From Phytoseiulus persimilis (Eukaryota; Arthropoda; Arachnida; Mesostigmata; Phytoseiidae): DNA of 64,000 nt. The stretch is from the NCBI GenBank assembly GCA_037576195.1, contig CM075102.1, positions 46,372,745 to 46,436,744 on the forward strand, written 5' to 3'. Of the stretch, positions 1-9,867 are shown piece after piece (the first letter of the stretch is position 1; every line of letters begins with the position of its first letter). The notes under the pieces were generated by a model, which was not told where the DNA came from, did no database searches, and saw only the letters and a list, made by a program, of their open reading frames with translations. A program made the position numbers and the translations under genes.

Positions 1-3000
1 TGCGACTCATATTTGGTTCGCCGGGATCCTGTGTTCACCGCTTCATCGTATCTTTGCCCGGGCAGCTAACGAAAAATCAAGAAATGCGATTCATCTGATT
101 CCTCAATCTCACGAATGATTCGTTGATTCACTGACCCCGGGACAGCCGAGCGAAAGTATGTACCTTGAAAGAGCTAGCACGGTGAGGGCATTCAAGTACC
201 GTTGGGAAACGGAATCGACTGTATAGCGTGCAAAGGAGATCCAGTCCAAGATTCAGGTCCCGAGCTCCGTATCAAACAATATCCCCGTATCATCATCGTA
301 TCCGTAGCTCGAGAGTCATCGGAAAAAAGGCCCGCGGTGTATTCTGGAACCCAAAACTGATCCACGAAGTCTTTCAATTCGACATCCCTTCAATCGCTTG
401 GAGTAGATGTCGGAAACCGACGAGGTCGCACTTCCAGTCGAAACCCGTCGCATTGGGCAGCTCCCAGCGCTAGGTCGAGCCGTTCCCCGGCGAGAGCATC
501 ATGCGCTGGAACCGATTCCGAAAAATGCGCCAACGGGAGACTCCGAGGTCGGGCCGAATCCTACTGCCTTCTTTCGTTCCATGATTTCCAACTTGGGTGA
601 CCCGAGTGGAAAGGGGGAAAGGGCGAAATAGAGCCGATCGGCATCTGATGTCGTTTTTGTAGCTTTGCAGCCTCCGTTTCCTCCTTGTATACTCTGTCAT
701 TTTCGAAATCGTTTTACGACCCTCAGACGCTTTCCGAAAGGGAATCTGCGAAGAGCACTCTGCTGTGATGTTTTCGGCTGTCTTTCCGGGCGACGGCCGA
801 AGCGGCGAGCGTCACCAGGGGAATGAGCAGATTAACCAATTTTCAATCCGTCCAGAAGATTGCGCTGAAAGATTTGTTCTGCGACGATCTGCTTTCTCCT
901 GTCCAGCCACACGAAGTCGTCCTTCAGATCACGGACCAGGATGCTGATCCCAAACCGAGCAGAATATCGACCCTGGTGGTTTTGAGGGTCCTCGAAGTTA
1001 TCTCTGGCTCGTTTCGACGATCATGTCGTCGATGAACTCGCCCAGTACTCGCTCTTGAGGACCCAACGTCCGTTCGGCTCGCCGCGGATTTCCCATACCG
1101 CGAATTTTAGCATAGGCGGAAAAGCTCCTCGTTCACGCAAAATGGAACCATTCCTGTTTCTCTCCTCTCCGTTATTTCATGGGCGCATTCGCCTCCAACA
1201 ACCTCAGTTGAGAACTTTTCACGAATAAAATATCATCATGCTTCTCGAATTCAAGGGAGTGTCGAGCCATGTTTTGGATTATCGAGTCGATGGAGGGATT
1301 TTCGCTTCACGGTTTTAAGCTTTCGGGCTCGCTGTCGTCGATACACCCCAGCGCCAAATCAGCCACCGGGCCCAGCGATTGCAATCCGAGACATCCCTGT
1401 TACATGCTGCTCAGGAAAGCAATCATCGGAGCAATCACCGGCGTCGGATGGATTCTGTAGTAGCGAATCTTCCGAATGGGTTGCAGTTATCTTGGGAGCG
1501 TGGAAACATAGGATCCGCTGAGGTTGCTCGAACCTGGAGTGAAAGTTTGATACGCATATGTGATAAACATCCAGGTCTGAATAAAAGCATAACCATGAAC
1601 TTTCCAGGAAGTTTGGTCGAAACTCCAATTAACTGCATTCAGTGGACGGTTCGGCCTCTTCGCGGAGGTTGATAGTGAAACTCGAACTTTTGTGAGCAGA
1701 CGTTATCGCTCCCGAAACATATGATGTCCTGCCGGAGACTGTAGGGAGCTTGCGTAGACTCGTGACGCGTCAAAACCAATGCTGCGTCGCTGGCGCGTGC
1801 AAAACATCCCTCCCACATAGTCTGTACAAGCGGCTCGATAAACCGCATCGTTGAGTTGACTTTCCGGCATCTCATTCGTTGGTACCCGCCTCGGTTGACA
1901 CGGAGGGAGACAGAAAAAACAACTGAATAGCTTGTACAGGTCTCTTTTGCTGGCGTGTACGCTGCGTTTATCCTTCGTTAGTATCGGCACTGTGGCGTCG
2001 GAAGCCCTCAACTCAGGAATGCGACGACGGCTCCGATCTTGATTGCCTGTTTCTTTCCCTCCTCGACAGCCGAGAAGTGCTCACAGGAACCGCGGGAAAG
2101 GTGGAGGGAGAATGCGCGATGCGTCGAGACACCCGGGTATGGCTCCAGACCATCACAGTTCTGACCACCACAAAAAAGTATGCCTTCTGGTGATCGAGAA
2201 AACGAGCGACGACCAAAGGTTCTCAGTAGAAGTGAAACTAGGAGAGTTCAGCGAACGATTCTTCTCGGCTCCTCTTGAAATGCATCATAACGACAAGAAG
2301 GTCCAAACGTTGGGGAGAAATAGGGTTTCGTTTAGGCTGGAGCGGTTGAAATAGAAGGTTCGGCGGCCCTGGAAAAAAAGGTTTGCGCTCCGGCTTCGAA
2401 TCCACGCGAGACGAACGTGGAAAGTGTCGGTGACGTGTAACATCCGAACGGCGGCGCGAAGAGAGAATGCTGCTCTCAAAAGTCCTGTGAAGCGGCTCGA
2501 AGTAGCGTAAACACGAACCACCGGACGGCGGCTTCGCCTGCGTTCTGGAACCGTTTTTTTCCCTCCAAGTGAGTCTGAGCTCGAAAAAGTTTTCGGATAT
2601 TTGTTCCGTGGATCAGAATCATCGGTTGGGAATCATCAATTATCAGGTCTGCGATTCACTTCCGGAGCGAAGGATCCATCGTGAACGTAGACCGTTGTGA
2701 CTCAGACTGTGTCGTTATGAGAAAAGTCCCTCTTGATCTCATCTCAGCCATAGTTCCGGTCCTTGAACTTATGGGGTATCCCTGACGAGGTTGGGAAATC
2801 CTCCCGAGTTGACATGTTCCCGTGGCGTCTGATTTCATCAACCACCAAATATCGCCTCATCCAATTTATGACTACGGGAGCACTTGACCAGCTTGGCTTC
2901 GTCAGCGAGGAATACGAGACGTCTATCAAGGCTCGGGTGTCTGTACAGCTTCAGCTGAATCGTTCGTTGAAGAGTTCCAAGTGCGGACCTGTGAACGTTC

Positions 3001-3101
3001 ATTCAGGGAGATACAGACAAGAAGGGAGCTCGATCACAGGCGGGGAGGAATCGGGGATGGCCGAATTCTGAGATTGGCACCAGAGTCGATTGGTCGCTTG
3101 T
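1..3101. other. No supported gene (left edge to BTB gene)
   Basis: All open frames here are about 100 codons or shorter, overlap on both strands, and show no domain I recognise. A frame on the plus strand at 2763-3071 reads smoothly but matches no family I know. A small perfect inverted repeat (CGACGA/TCGTCG, 5-nt loop) lies at 1015-1031. This stretch probably contains the 5' flank and possibly upstream non-coding exons of the BTB gene, but I could not place a promoter. Confidence 0.5.
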
Positions 3102-4499
3102 ATGATCGCTTCTTCCCCGTACCACGACGAAGACTGTTCGAGTAAAATCACATTTGGCCCTTCCAGGATGGGTAAACAAAACTCTAAGCAGTACGGGGCG
3201 CTATCGGAACCGGAGAAGCTCTGGAAAACTGGATGGAAACTAGCCACTCAACGAAAAAGTAGCTATGATTCGTTGGTTCTCCTGCGTTTCCGCGTTCACG
3301 CTCCGGTAGACGACACCATAAAAGCGTCCTCTCGTTTCGAGAAACAGAAGCTTGACGAAGGAGAGCTCAGAACTTTGAGGAAGCAATTCATCGAGAACAA
3401 CGCGGAAGGCGATCGAGTCGTGTTGAGGTGTCGCGATGGCACAATTTCGCCGCATAAAGAAGTCTTACGATGTGCCTGGTCGGGATTCCTGGATGGTAAA
3501 TCGAGTTTCCGAGTTGACTTTGAGGAGTACAGATTACACGATATCAGGAATATGATCTGGTATATTTACACCAATCGACTTCCAAGCGAGCAGGACGCAT
3601 TACTGAGTCTGCTCACCGTCTCGCACCGAATCGGGTACACGAGCTTGTCGAAAGCCGGCGCGAAGGAGATCGTGGACATGTGCAAAGAGCTCAACGAAGC
3701 CAATGTCCACAGCTTGGTTCAACACGCGCGTAGACTCGAGCTGAAGTTCCTATACGATCGCATATGCGTGGTTTTGGCCAGAAACTTCCAACGGAAACAA
3801 CTACTCCTCACCCTGGACCCGGATATATTGAAAGACATCTTGAGCCAGGATTGTTTGGCCGTGTTCTCCGAAGATACCGTCCAACAGTTCATGGAAGAGT
3901 ACGCGGATGTGAACGGCGGACACGTGCCGTTGAGTTTCGCAAGGTGCCTCCGATACAAGTTTCTAGAACAACCTGCCTCTGAAAAATTCGCCTTCAAGGA
4001 GATTTTCCAAGACCCCCTCGCGCAGCCAAGAAACTCTTTCAGACCGTACTTCATGGGAGCGAGGGCCAAGGTCCGCTACAAGAGCAACACTCTGACGATC
4101 AAGATCAAAATCGAGCTCACGACACCCGACGGAAAGACAACAAAACTTTGCGTTTTCAAACAGCACAACAACAACCTTCAGAAGAGCAAATCGAGCTTCG
4201 ATTTCCCGGTCGCGATCGTTTCCTGTAGAATGAACTACTTCGTCCAGCTTGGAAAATCTGTTGTCCAAATAGATCCCTTTACTCACCAGTGTTATGTCGT
4301 TTGTCACGAGGTCGTGAAACTCGACGCGTGGGAATCTGCCGTGGAGGTTATTACGAAATTCAATCAGAGGATAGTCCTGTGCGATGGCCCTGGGACTGTT
4401 CTTAAGTCTTTCTGCGTTCGTTCACCACTGGACGTTGTTGAGCGTACGCTCGTGGCCGAAATCGACAGCGATAGTGTGAAAGAAAGTGGAGCAGTTTGA
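3102..4499 (+). CDS. BTB/POZ-BACK domain protein, intron-free
   Basis: This is a 465-residue open frame, by far the longest in the window and well beyond chance. Residues about 104-194 look like a BTB/POZ fold: a VVLRCRDG strand, then the typical ISPHKEVLRC stretch (compare the FxxHKxVL signature), then a DIRNMIWYIYTNRLP helix-turn like the common 'fllyiYtg' segment. Residues about 195-285 are helical and resemble a BACK region (NVHSLVQHARRLELKFLYDRIC). The last 180 residues are beta-rich but show no clear kelch repeats. BTB-BACK proteins usually dimerise and act as Cullin-3 ubiquitin-ligase adaptors; that role is inferred from the family. An in-frame TGA at 3069-3071 precedes the first ATG at 3102. 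A second ATG at 3168 follows CCAG, a possible splice acceptor, and would give an N-terminus starting MGKQNSK. A candidate AATAAA lies at 5167. The lack of introns, next to a 13-exon gene elsewhere in the window, could mean a retrocopy. Confidence 0.85.
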   Translation: MIASSPYHDEDCSSKITFGPSRMGKQNSKQYGALSEPEKLWKTGWKLATQRKSSYDSLVLLRFRVHAPVDDTIKASSRFEKQKLDEGELRTLRKQFIENNAEGDRVVLRCRDGTISPHKEVLRCAWSGFLDGKSSFRVDFEEYRLHDIRNMIWYIYTNRLPSEQDALLSLLTVSHRIGYTSLSKAGAKEIVDMCKELNEANVHSLVQHARRLELKFLYDRICVVLARNFQRKQLLLTLDPDILKDILSQDCLAVFSEDTVQQFMEEYADVNGGHVPLSFARCLRYKFLEQPASEKFAFKEIFQDPLAQPRNSFRPYFMGARAKVRYKSNTLTIKIKIELTTPDGKTTKLCVFKQHNNNLQKSKSSFDFPVAIVSCRMNYFVQLGKSVVQIDPFTHQCYVVCHEVVKLDAWESAVEVITKFNQRIVLCDGPGTVLKSFCVRSPLDVVERTLVAEIDSDSVKESGAV

Positions 4500-7400
4500 T
4501 AGGTCGTCGGAGGATAGACAAGAAAAGAGAAAATCGATGACCGCCGACGGATGACCGATATCAAATCGACTTCGGTTTCTGAAATATCGCGATGATTCCC
4601 CCAAAGCTTAGGTCTTAGAAAGCGGTATAGAGAAAGGCAGAGTGAGATGACGAAGGAAATATGCATTTTCCTTTCAATGATAGGCGAGTGTTTCGGAAAC
4701 GATTGGAAGCGAACTGAATTTCGATTTTAGGGTCGACGGGATTGACCGTCGATCCGATTTTATCTGGCAGAATGGCTCGGAGATCATCCTCGGATGCTCG
4801 TGGATGACATAATTCCGATTCCTCCCAACCCATCCTGAACCAGCACAATCCGAGTCGCTCGCTCGTGCGGCAATTCATTCGGCAGAAGGTACCTAGTAGT
4901 ATTTAGGGTTTTGTTAGAGTGTTTTATCAAACCCAGGAGCCTAATGGGCTCGACCGGACGGGAGTTTTCTCTCGCATTCCTATCATATGAGCGCTCTCTT
5001 ACCTGCAAGAAATCTCGAGTGCTCCGGAATCTCTCTCTGACTGACGATGATGCTGCGAATCGCAGGATATTGTACCTTTTTGAGGCTTTAATTAAAACTT
5101 TTCAACGAAGACGACTGAGGTTCTCGTCATTTCTGGAGCAATGGTTCCGTAACCAACGAAGGAACGAATAAACAGAGAAGGGAGATCATGTCAGATATAG
5201 GGAGCAGCATCTCGAATCATTCCAACAAATCGGAAGATCAAGCAGCTCTCGTGTCAGAGACGAACCTTATGAGATGCCTGGTTCCGAATCCCACTCAGAA
5301 TCATGGGGTTGATTATGCCTGAGAGACTCTCCATTTGGAACACAGACATATTCGTCCAGGCATGAATTAGGTCTTCTTATCTACGATTTTGTTTCATCCC
5401 GTTTTCCTGTCGGCGAAGAGGTCTGATGGAAAATTTCTCCACCCGCCCGACAATCGATTCGGTATTCGGCGGCAAAATATTCATTGCTTCCGTAAATATT
5501 CCGCTGAAATGGAACATGCATCCTCTTAGAATTGATCGTGTGAGATAGAGGTTGTTCAACACGAGGGAATGTTTCTCAACAACCAATCATGTGATACTTC
5601 TTGGACATTCCAATGTTCTCAAGACTCGAGGTCACGTCGCACACGACTGTCCCCTGGAGAATCGGACGGCGGAACCGAGTGCAAGGATTTGGAACGTCGT
5701 TTTCGTGGAAGAAACGGTCCCTCTGAGCTTGCTTCTGATCCTTTCTTTGGACGGTGTGCCGATGTCAAGCCGGCTCTGCGCACTTAGTGACAGCTCAACT
5801 GGATGCCCCGAATGTTAAAATGCAGGGACGAATTGGGAAAGACACGGACTCGGCAAGCGTTTGATACCGTCGAGTGAGCGTTCGGAAGCGGAACGCTGAA
5901 CGGAGGAACAGAGAGAGAGAGACAGAGGAGGCACACCGCATCCTAGAAGAGACTCACAATGCCACTCCCGTCGCACTGACAATTTCGCAACTTCTGTATT
6001 TAAAACAGAGCTGCCGAATCTACTCCGAGCGCAAGTCTCCTCTTTGTTTTTCCGTTTTCACTCCTCTTTGCCCCTCCATTCATTTCACCGTCGTTGGATA
6101 AACCGAAGTTCTTCTCGGTCGGCGGGAACGAATCGTTCCAACAGTGTCATCTATTCCGACTCCTCGTTCTCAGCTCTCAGAGAATTTCCAATACAATGGA
6201 GTTTTCATTGAGGTCCATTGTGTTCCTGGATCCGGACTCGAAGCTCGAAAAGAGTAGGAACCGAAGCCAGAAAGCAAGCGCTCAGTCGGGAGTCGCTTCC
6301 TGGAGGTCGTTCCTGTATTTATGCATATGAACTCCGTCAAAAAAAAACGTAAATGCCGGCTCCTTTTTGGCTCATCTGGAGCACGAGGTCTTCCCGGCTC
6401 TATGTGCCCTGAAATTTCATCAAGCACTCTGACGTAACTGAGCAGGGTTCCTTCCTCGAAGCGACTATTTAACGAAGTGTAGATGGCGAAATTTGAGTTC
6501 CGCTTCCAATTGATTCCTCGGGATGCCTTCCGTGGTGAAGCATCTGATCGGATCGATTTCCCCGCGCAGAATGCTCCTCCCCGTTCGCGACTTCGGTCAG
6601 AGAGCGGACAAGGATAGCGAATTGAGAGCGTAGAATTGACTCAGTTTATCACCCGGCTCAACCGTGAAATCAGCAGCTCGCATTGCGCACACGGGATCAT
6701 CCGAGACACGAAACCGTGAGGTACAAGGACGCTTCTTGACCACGAGATTCCCGGCCATAGAACGAATGCGCTCTTTCGCGATTCGGTCGAGCAGGTCAGT
6801 TACCGGGCGTACGGAGTTTCGCTCACGCGACCGTCTCATTCAATCGTCAGGAAACTCGCAGGCGGTGGGGGCGGAGTACACGAAAAGAGTCGTCTCGCCT
6901 GCTTCCATCTCACTGCTAGAACTCCATTTTCGTGATCGTTCTTGTCTCTCACGTTCTCGAGGTTGTTGTAGAGGTTTTCCCAGGTTCTCCACACAATCGA
7001 GCTGCTCGAAAGACCTAAACCCTTCCTATTCTGGCTCAGCCTGATGCATACGCTTGGAGATCGGGAAGCTTTCAGTGCCAAAAGTCGCGTCGACCGCCGC
7101 CTTTTGTTCCGTAGGCTTTGGGGAGGATTCTTTCGGATGTCATTCCCGATTCTCGCGGAGAAGCTCCCGGGTCACAACTTCAACGACGTGAGTAACAACC
7201 AACCGAGCGAAGTCCAACTCATCTCAACGAGTGGAGTCCGTTGAAAGGCTGTGGAGATCCGGAGAGTCAACATGAACATCGGAGTGCCCGGTTCTCCTCG
7301 ATTTCGCGGGATAGCTATTCTGGGCAGGAACGGTTGGTGCAGCACCCGGAAGCCGAGTCAGTCGAGTGACTCATAGTCGACTGAACGCTTTTCACTCCTG

Positions 7401-8028
7401 GGATGACTCTTTTCCTCAAATTGAGTTTTTCCCAACTCATTATCAGTGCATTTTCCATGATTCTGCCAAGCTATGGGGCGCGGTCTTGGCTCTGCCTCCA
7501 ACTCATATCTTATTCGAGGCCATTCGAGCTCTGCTTCTGAACTTGCAACGAGGATGCGAGCATGGTGATTGGTTGACTGAGTGGCTTGGACGGCCGCGGC
7601 AGCCGAACCGTAGATGAATAGATGGAGCGAACGAGAACTGAGGAGAGACGGCGGAACAGGAGAGAGGAGATTGCCTCATTGAAGAGTCAATCCATTGTGG
7701 CCTTATACCATGAGTACGGCATGGACCGGTAGAGATTTTCCCTCGTTCTGGGACCGCGCTCCAACGCTCCGTTTGCTCAACTGAACGCCCTCATTCGACT
7801 GGCCCTGATGAAGGCCATACAGCTCTCGCACCCATTCTCCCCGCCGTTTATGATGCCGCAACGCACGCTCAGAGCATCAGTCGACTGAGCACGTCGCTGA
7901 CAGCATCGAGGAAATTGGATGCTCATCAATGTCGGTCAGGCATCGAAACCATCTGAAGCCACTGAGTCGGGAAGTTACCGAGCTCTACCACGGAAAATCG
8001 AGAGCTCTCTATTCATAAGTTCGATTGA
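4500..8028. other. Intergenic stretch, no supported gene
   Basis: Only short, mutually overlapping frames are present (at most 126 codons) and none shows a recognisable domain. The one signal of note is AATAAA at 5167-5172 on the plus strand, a possible polyadenylation signal for the BTB gene that would imply a 3' UTR of about 670 nt. The right edge abuts the target-site duplication of the hAT element. Confidence 0.45.
5167..5172 (+). terminator. Candidate poly(A) signal AATAAA for the BTB gene
   Basis: An exact AATAAA hexamer lies 668 nt past the BTB stop codon. The hexamer is short enough to occur by chance, so support is weak without transcript data. Confidence 0.25.
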
Positions 8029-8036
8029 GTCAGGAC
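8029..8036. repeat. Left target-site duplication of the hAT element
   Basis: GTCAGGAC immediately outside the left inverted terminus is identical to the 8 bp outside the right terminus. Confidence 0.88.
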
Positions 8037-8045
8037 TAGGCTTTG

Positions 8046-8131
8046 AAAATAACCGCATTTTCAAATAATCGCAGTTACGGTTAACCGATAACCGGGACCT
8101 CATAACCGCGGTTATAACTGCAAATAACCGC
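8046..8131. repeat. Left subterminal AACCGC repeat cluster of the hAT element
   Basis: This cluster holds several copies of ATAACCGC or GGTTA in both orientations, including the palindrome ATAACCGCGGTTAT at about 8102-8115. Clusters of short motifs inside both ends are typical binding sites for hAT transposases; binding here is inferred, not seen. Confidence 0.75.
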
Positions 8132-8466
8132 AAGCCATTCAGAGAGTAATCTGGGCATGGCCGGGATATTTTGCAATGAGTTTCACAGCGATAACGTCGG
8201 AAACCAGATGATCCCATAGACATAGAACCGACAACTTAGTTTTTCGAAGCCCCACCCCATATCTTCGGCATATATGAAGCGAAAATAGGCAGAAATACGA
8301 CAAAACGAACGAGTGAGTATGCTCCTTAGTGGAGCAACCTTGCCCAAGGGAAGTTTATGATTAACGTTGAGAAAGCATCAGCTTGTGAGAGATACTGGAC
8401 AATATATGTACACAACGACTGCGGCACATGGTGGAGAGACTAGTTCTCTGTAACACAATTTTCGCT

Positions 8467-8892
8467 TCACAAGAGTTCGTTCTGGAATGCTTTTCGCAAG
8501 AAGAATATATCGTCGAGGGTGTTCGGTTTCATCCTCGCACGGTTCTCCCCCAACAAGAATCGAACCGAACTGAAGTCTCTTTCGGCCTGTACGGATGTCG
8601 GCGGGATTCCCGATGAAGCTTTCAGGCATCGGTCGAGAAGACGGCCATGACCGCCCCCGGCTTTATGAAGCCTGAATTCTCGTGCCAAGTTCAGTCTTCT
8701 GTCGATCGTGGCTCCTGCAGTCGCGAAAGATCCGGGAGGCTCGTAAATGGAATCCCATGAGATGTTTTTCTGGAAGTGGAACATTTTCAATATGGCTCCT
8801 GTGAGTCGCCTAGATACGCTCTCGATAGCTCGCGGTGGAATAACCGCTGCCAAGCCTAATCGCAAGTCACGAAATTTTCGACACAATTGCAT
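8467..8892 (-). pseudogene. hAT transposase C-terminal (dimerisation) fragment
   Basis: This 141-codon minus-strand frame ends with residues about 90-141 resembling the hAT C-terminal dimerisation domain. It has the pattern PPTSVQAERDFSSV followed by NRARMKPNTLDDIFFLRK, comparable to the family's 'P-T-S-x-x-x-E-R-x-F-S ... R-x-x-L-x-x-x-x-x-x-x-L-x-F-L' arrangement. The catalytic DDE core and the BED zinc finger of a full transposase (usually more than 550 residues) are not readable upstream, so the fragment is dead. It sits inside matching hAT termini and presumably descends from the element's own gene. Confidence 0.65.
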
Positions 8893-9114
8893 AATCTAGA
8901 ACAACCTAGATCACTTGTATTGGAGAGCCTCCCATCCGATGAATAGGGTCAGAAACTTGGGGTCCAACCTCCCGCGATGCTCCCAGATTTCTCGATGTCC
9001 TGATTCCCTTGTACTTCTTTGGGGACCAGTCTCAAACTGTCAACGCCCTCCTGAATGTCCTCCCTCGAGCAGCTTGCAGCTTTCTCGGACTCCAAGTCGC
9101 TGCTTTCGGCTCTG

Positions 9115-9402
9115 AGATCATCGTTGCTGTTCCCGAGCGTCAGAGATCCCCGTTATCTTGGAGGACTCCATCACGATTCTTCAATGGATGCCTTGACATG
9201 CGGGTTCAACGCACATGATAGCTACTTTCATTGTGCTTGGTTTCTCGATCTCACCGGATGCGTGGATCTTCTGTCTGGAAGATTGAGTCCACCTCGTACA
9301 GTGCTCTCTCATGGAGCCATTGGGTGGCTCGTTAATGGAAACATCAAGAGGCTGCAGGTGATGTGTGAGAACTCCAGGAATGATTGCTGGTCGAGTCTTC
9401 AT
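9115..9402 (-). pseudogene. Pogo/Tigger-like (DDE_1) transposase C-terminal fragment
   Basis: The minus-strand frame contains LTHHLQPLDVSINEPPNGSM, which corresponds to the very conserved 'LTS-x-LQPLDVSINKPFK' block of pogo/Tigger/jerky-type DDE_1 transposases, here with damaging changes (for example PPNG where PFK is usual). Downstream the frame reads IEKPSTMKVAIMCVEPACQGI and then ESSKITGISDA, which aligns in order with the family's 'kPs...W...AW..i' and 'SFK.cGIsNA' tail segments. The first two catalytic aspartates are absent. It lies inside the hAT element but belongs to a different superfamily (IS630-Tc1-mariner), so it is either nested or captured. Confidence 0.6.
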
Positions 9403-9746
9403 TCCGGAACCACATGAGAACTTCGTTCAACGGGAGCCATCACACGAGATGTCACTAGTTCGGCACTAGTCACCAAATATGCCGAGCAGAGTCGAGCGTC
9501 TCATGATTCCCGACAGCTCAGCTCAAATATCATTGGATCACATTTCCGCGGAGCATTGTCTCTGCACATCCGCTGAGCCGAGCTGAATGCTGAGAGCATC
9601 TTTCACGTCTGTCGGTCCATCTTTGTTCAGTTATCAGCGCCTAATTCCAGATCTCAGTCCTCCTGAGTATGCTCATCAGATGATACGCTTTCCCGAACAA
9701 TCATATGCTTGTCAGATAAGATAAACCCTCGATTTTGAGTTCGGTT

Positions 9747-9850
9747 GAAAATTGCGGTTAAATGCGGTTAAAACCGCCATTCCCTCGCGGTTATTGCGGT
9801 TAATAATCGCAAATTATTTGCGGTTATTGACCGCGGTTAAATAACCGCTA
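9747..9850. repeat. Right subterminal GCGGTT repeat cluster of the hAT element
   Basis: Repeated GCGGTTA and AACCGC motifs mirror the left cluster and include an ACCGCGGTTAA palindrome near 9830. The right cluster is denser than the left, a common asymmetry in hAT elements. Confidence 0.75.
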
Positions 9851-9859
9851 CAAAGCCTA

Positions 9860-9867
9860 GTCAGGAC
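9860..9867. repeat. Right target-site duplication of the hAT element
   Basis: GTCAGGAC directly follows the terminal CAAAGCCTA and matches the left copy without mismatch. Confidence 0.88.

Larger units (their letters stand above)
8037..9859 (-). mobile_element. hAT-superfamily DNA transposon remnant with intact ends
   Basis: The element is 1,823 bp. It begins TAGGCTTTG at 8037-8045 and ends with the exact inverse, CAAAGCCTA, at 9851-9859. Both sides carry the identical 8-bp sequence GTCAGGAC (8029-8036 and 9860-9867); an 8-bp target duplication is the hallmark of hAT insertions. The first about 95 and last about 115 bp are crowded with AACCGC/GCGGTT motifs, as expected for subterminal transposase-binding repeats of hAT elements. 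The minus strand encodes a fragment ending in a hAT C-terminal dimerisation domain. At 1.8 kb it is too short for a full transposase gene, so it is a deleted, non-autonomous copy. A pogo/Tigger transposase fragment lies inside it in the same orientation. The intact duplication suggests the insertion is not very old. Confidence 0.85.

Noticed and set aside
140-240. Sequence resembling part of large-subunit rRNA ('TTGAAAGAG ... GGGAAACGG')
   Set aside because: Only scattered words are shared; no continuous match to conserved 28S helices could be followed.
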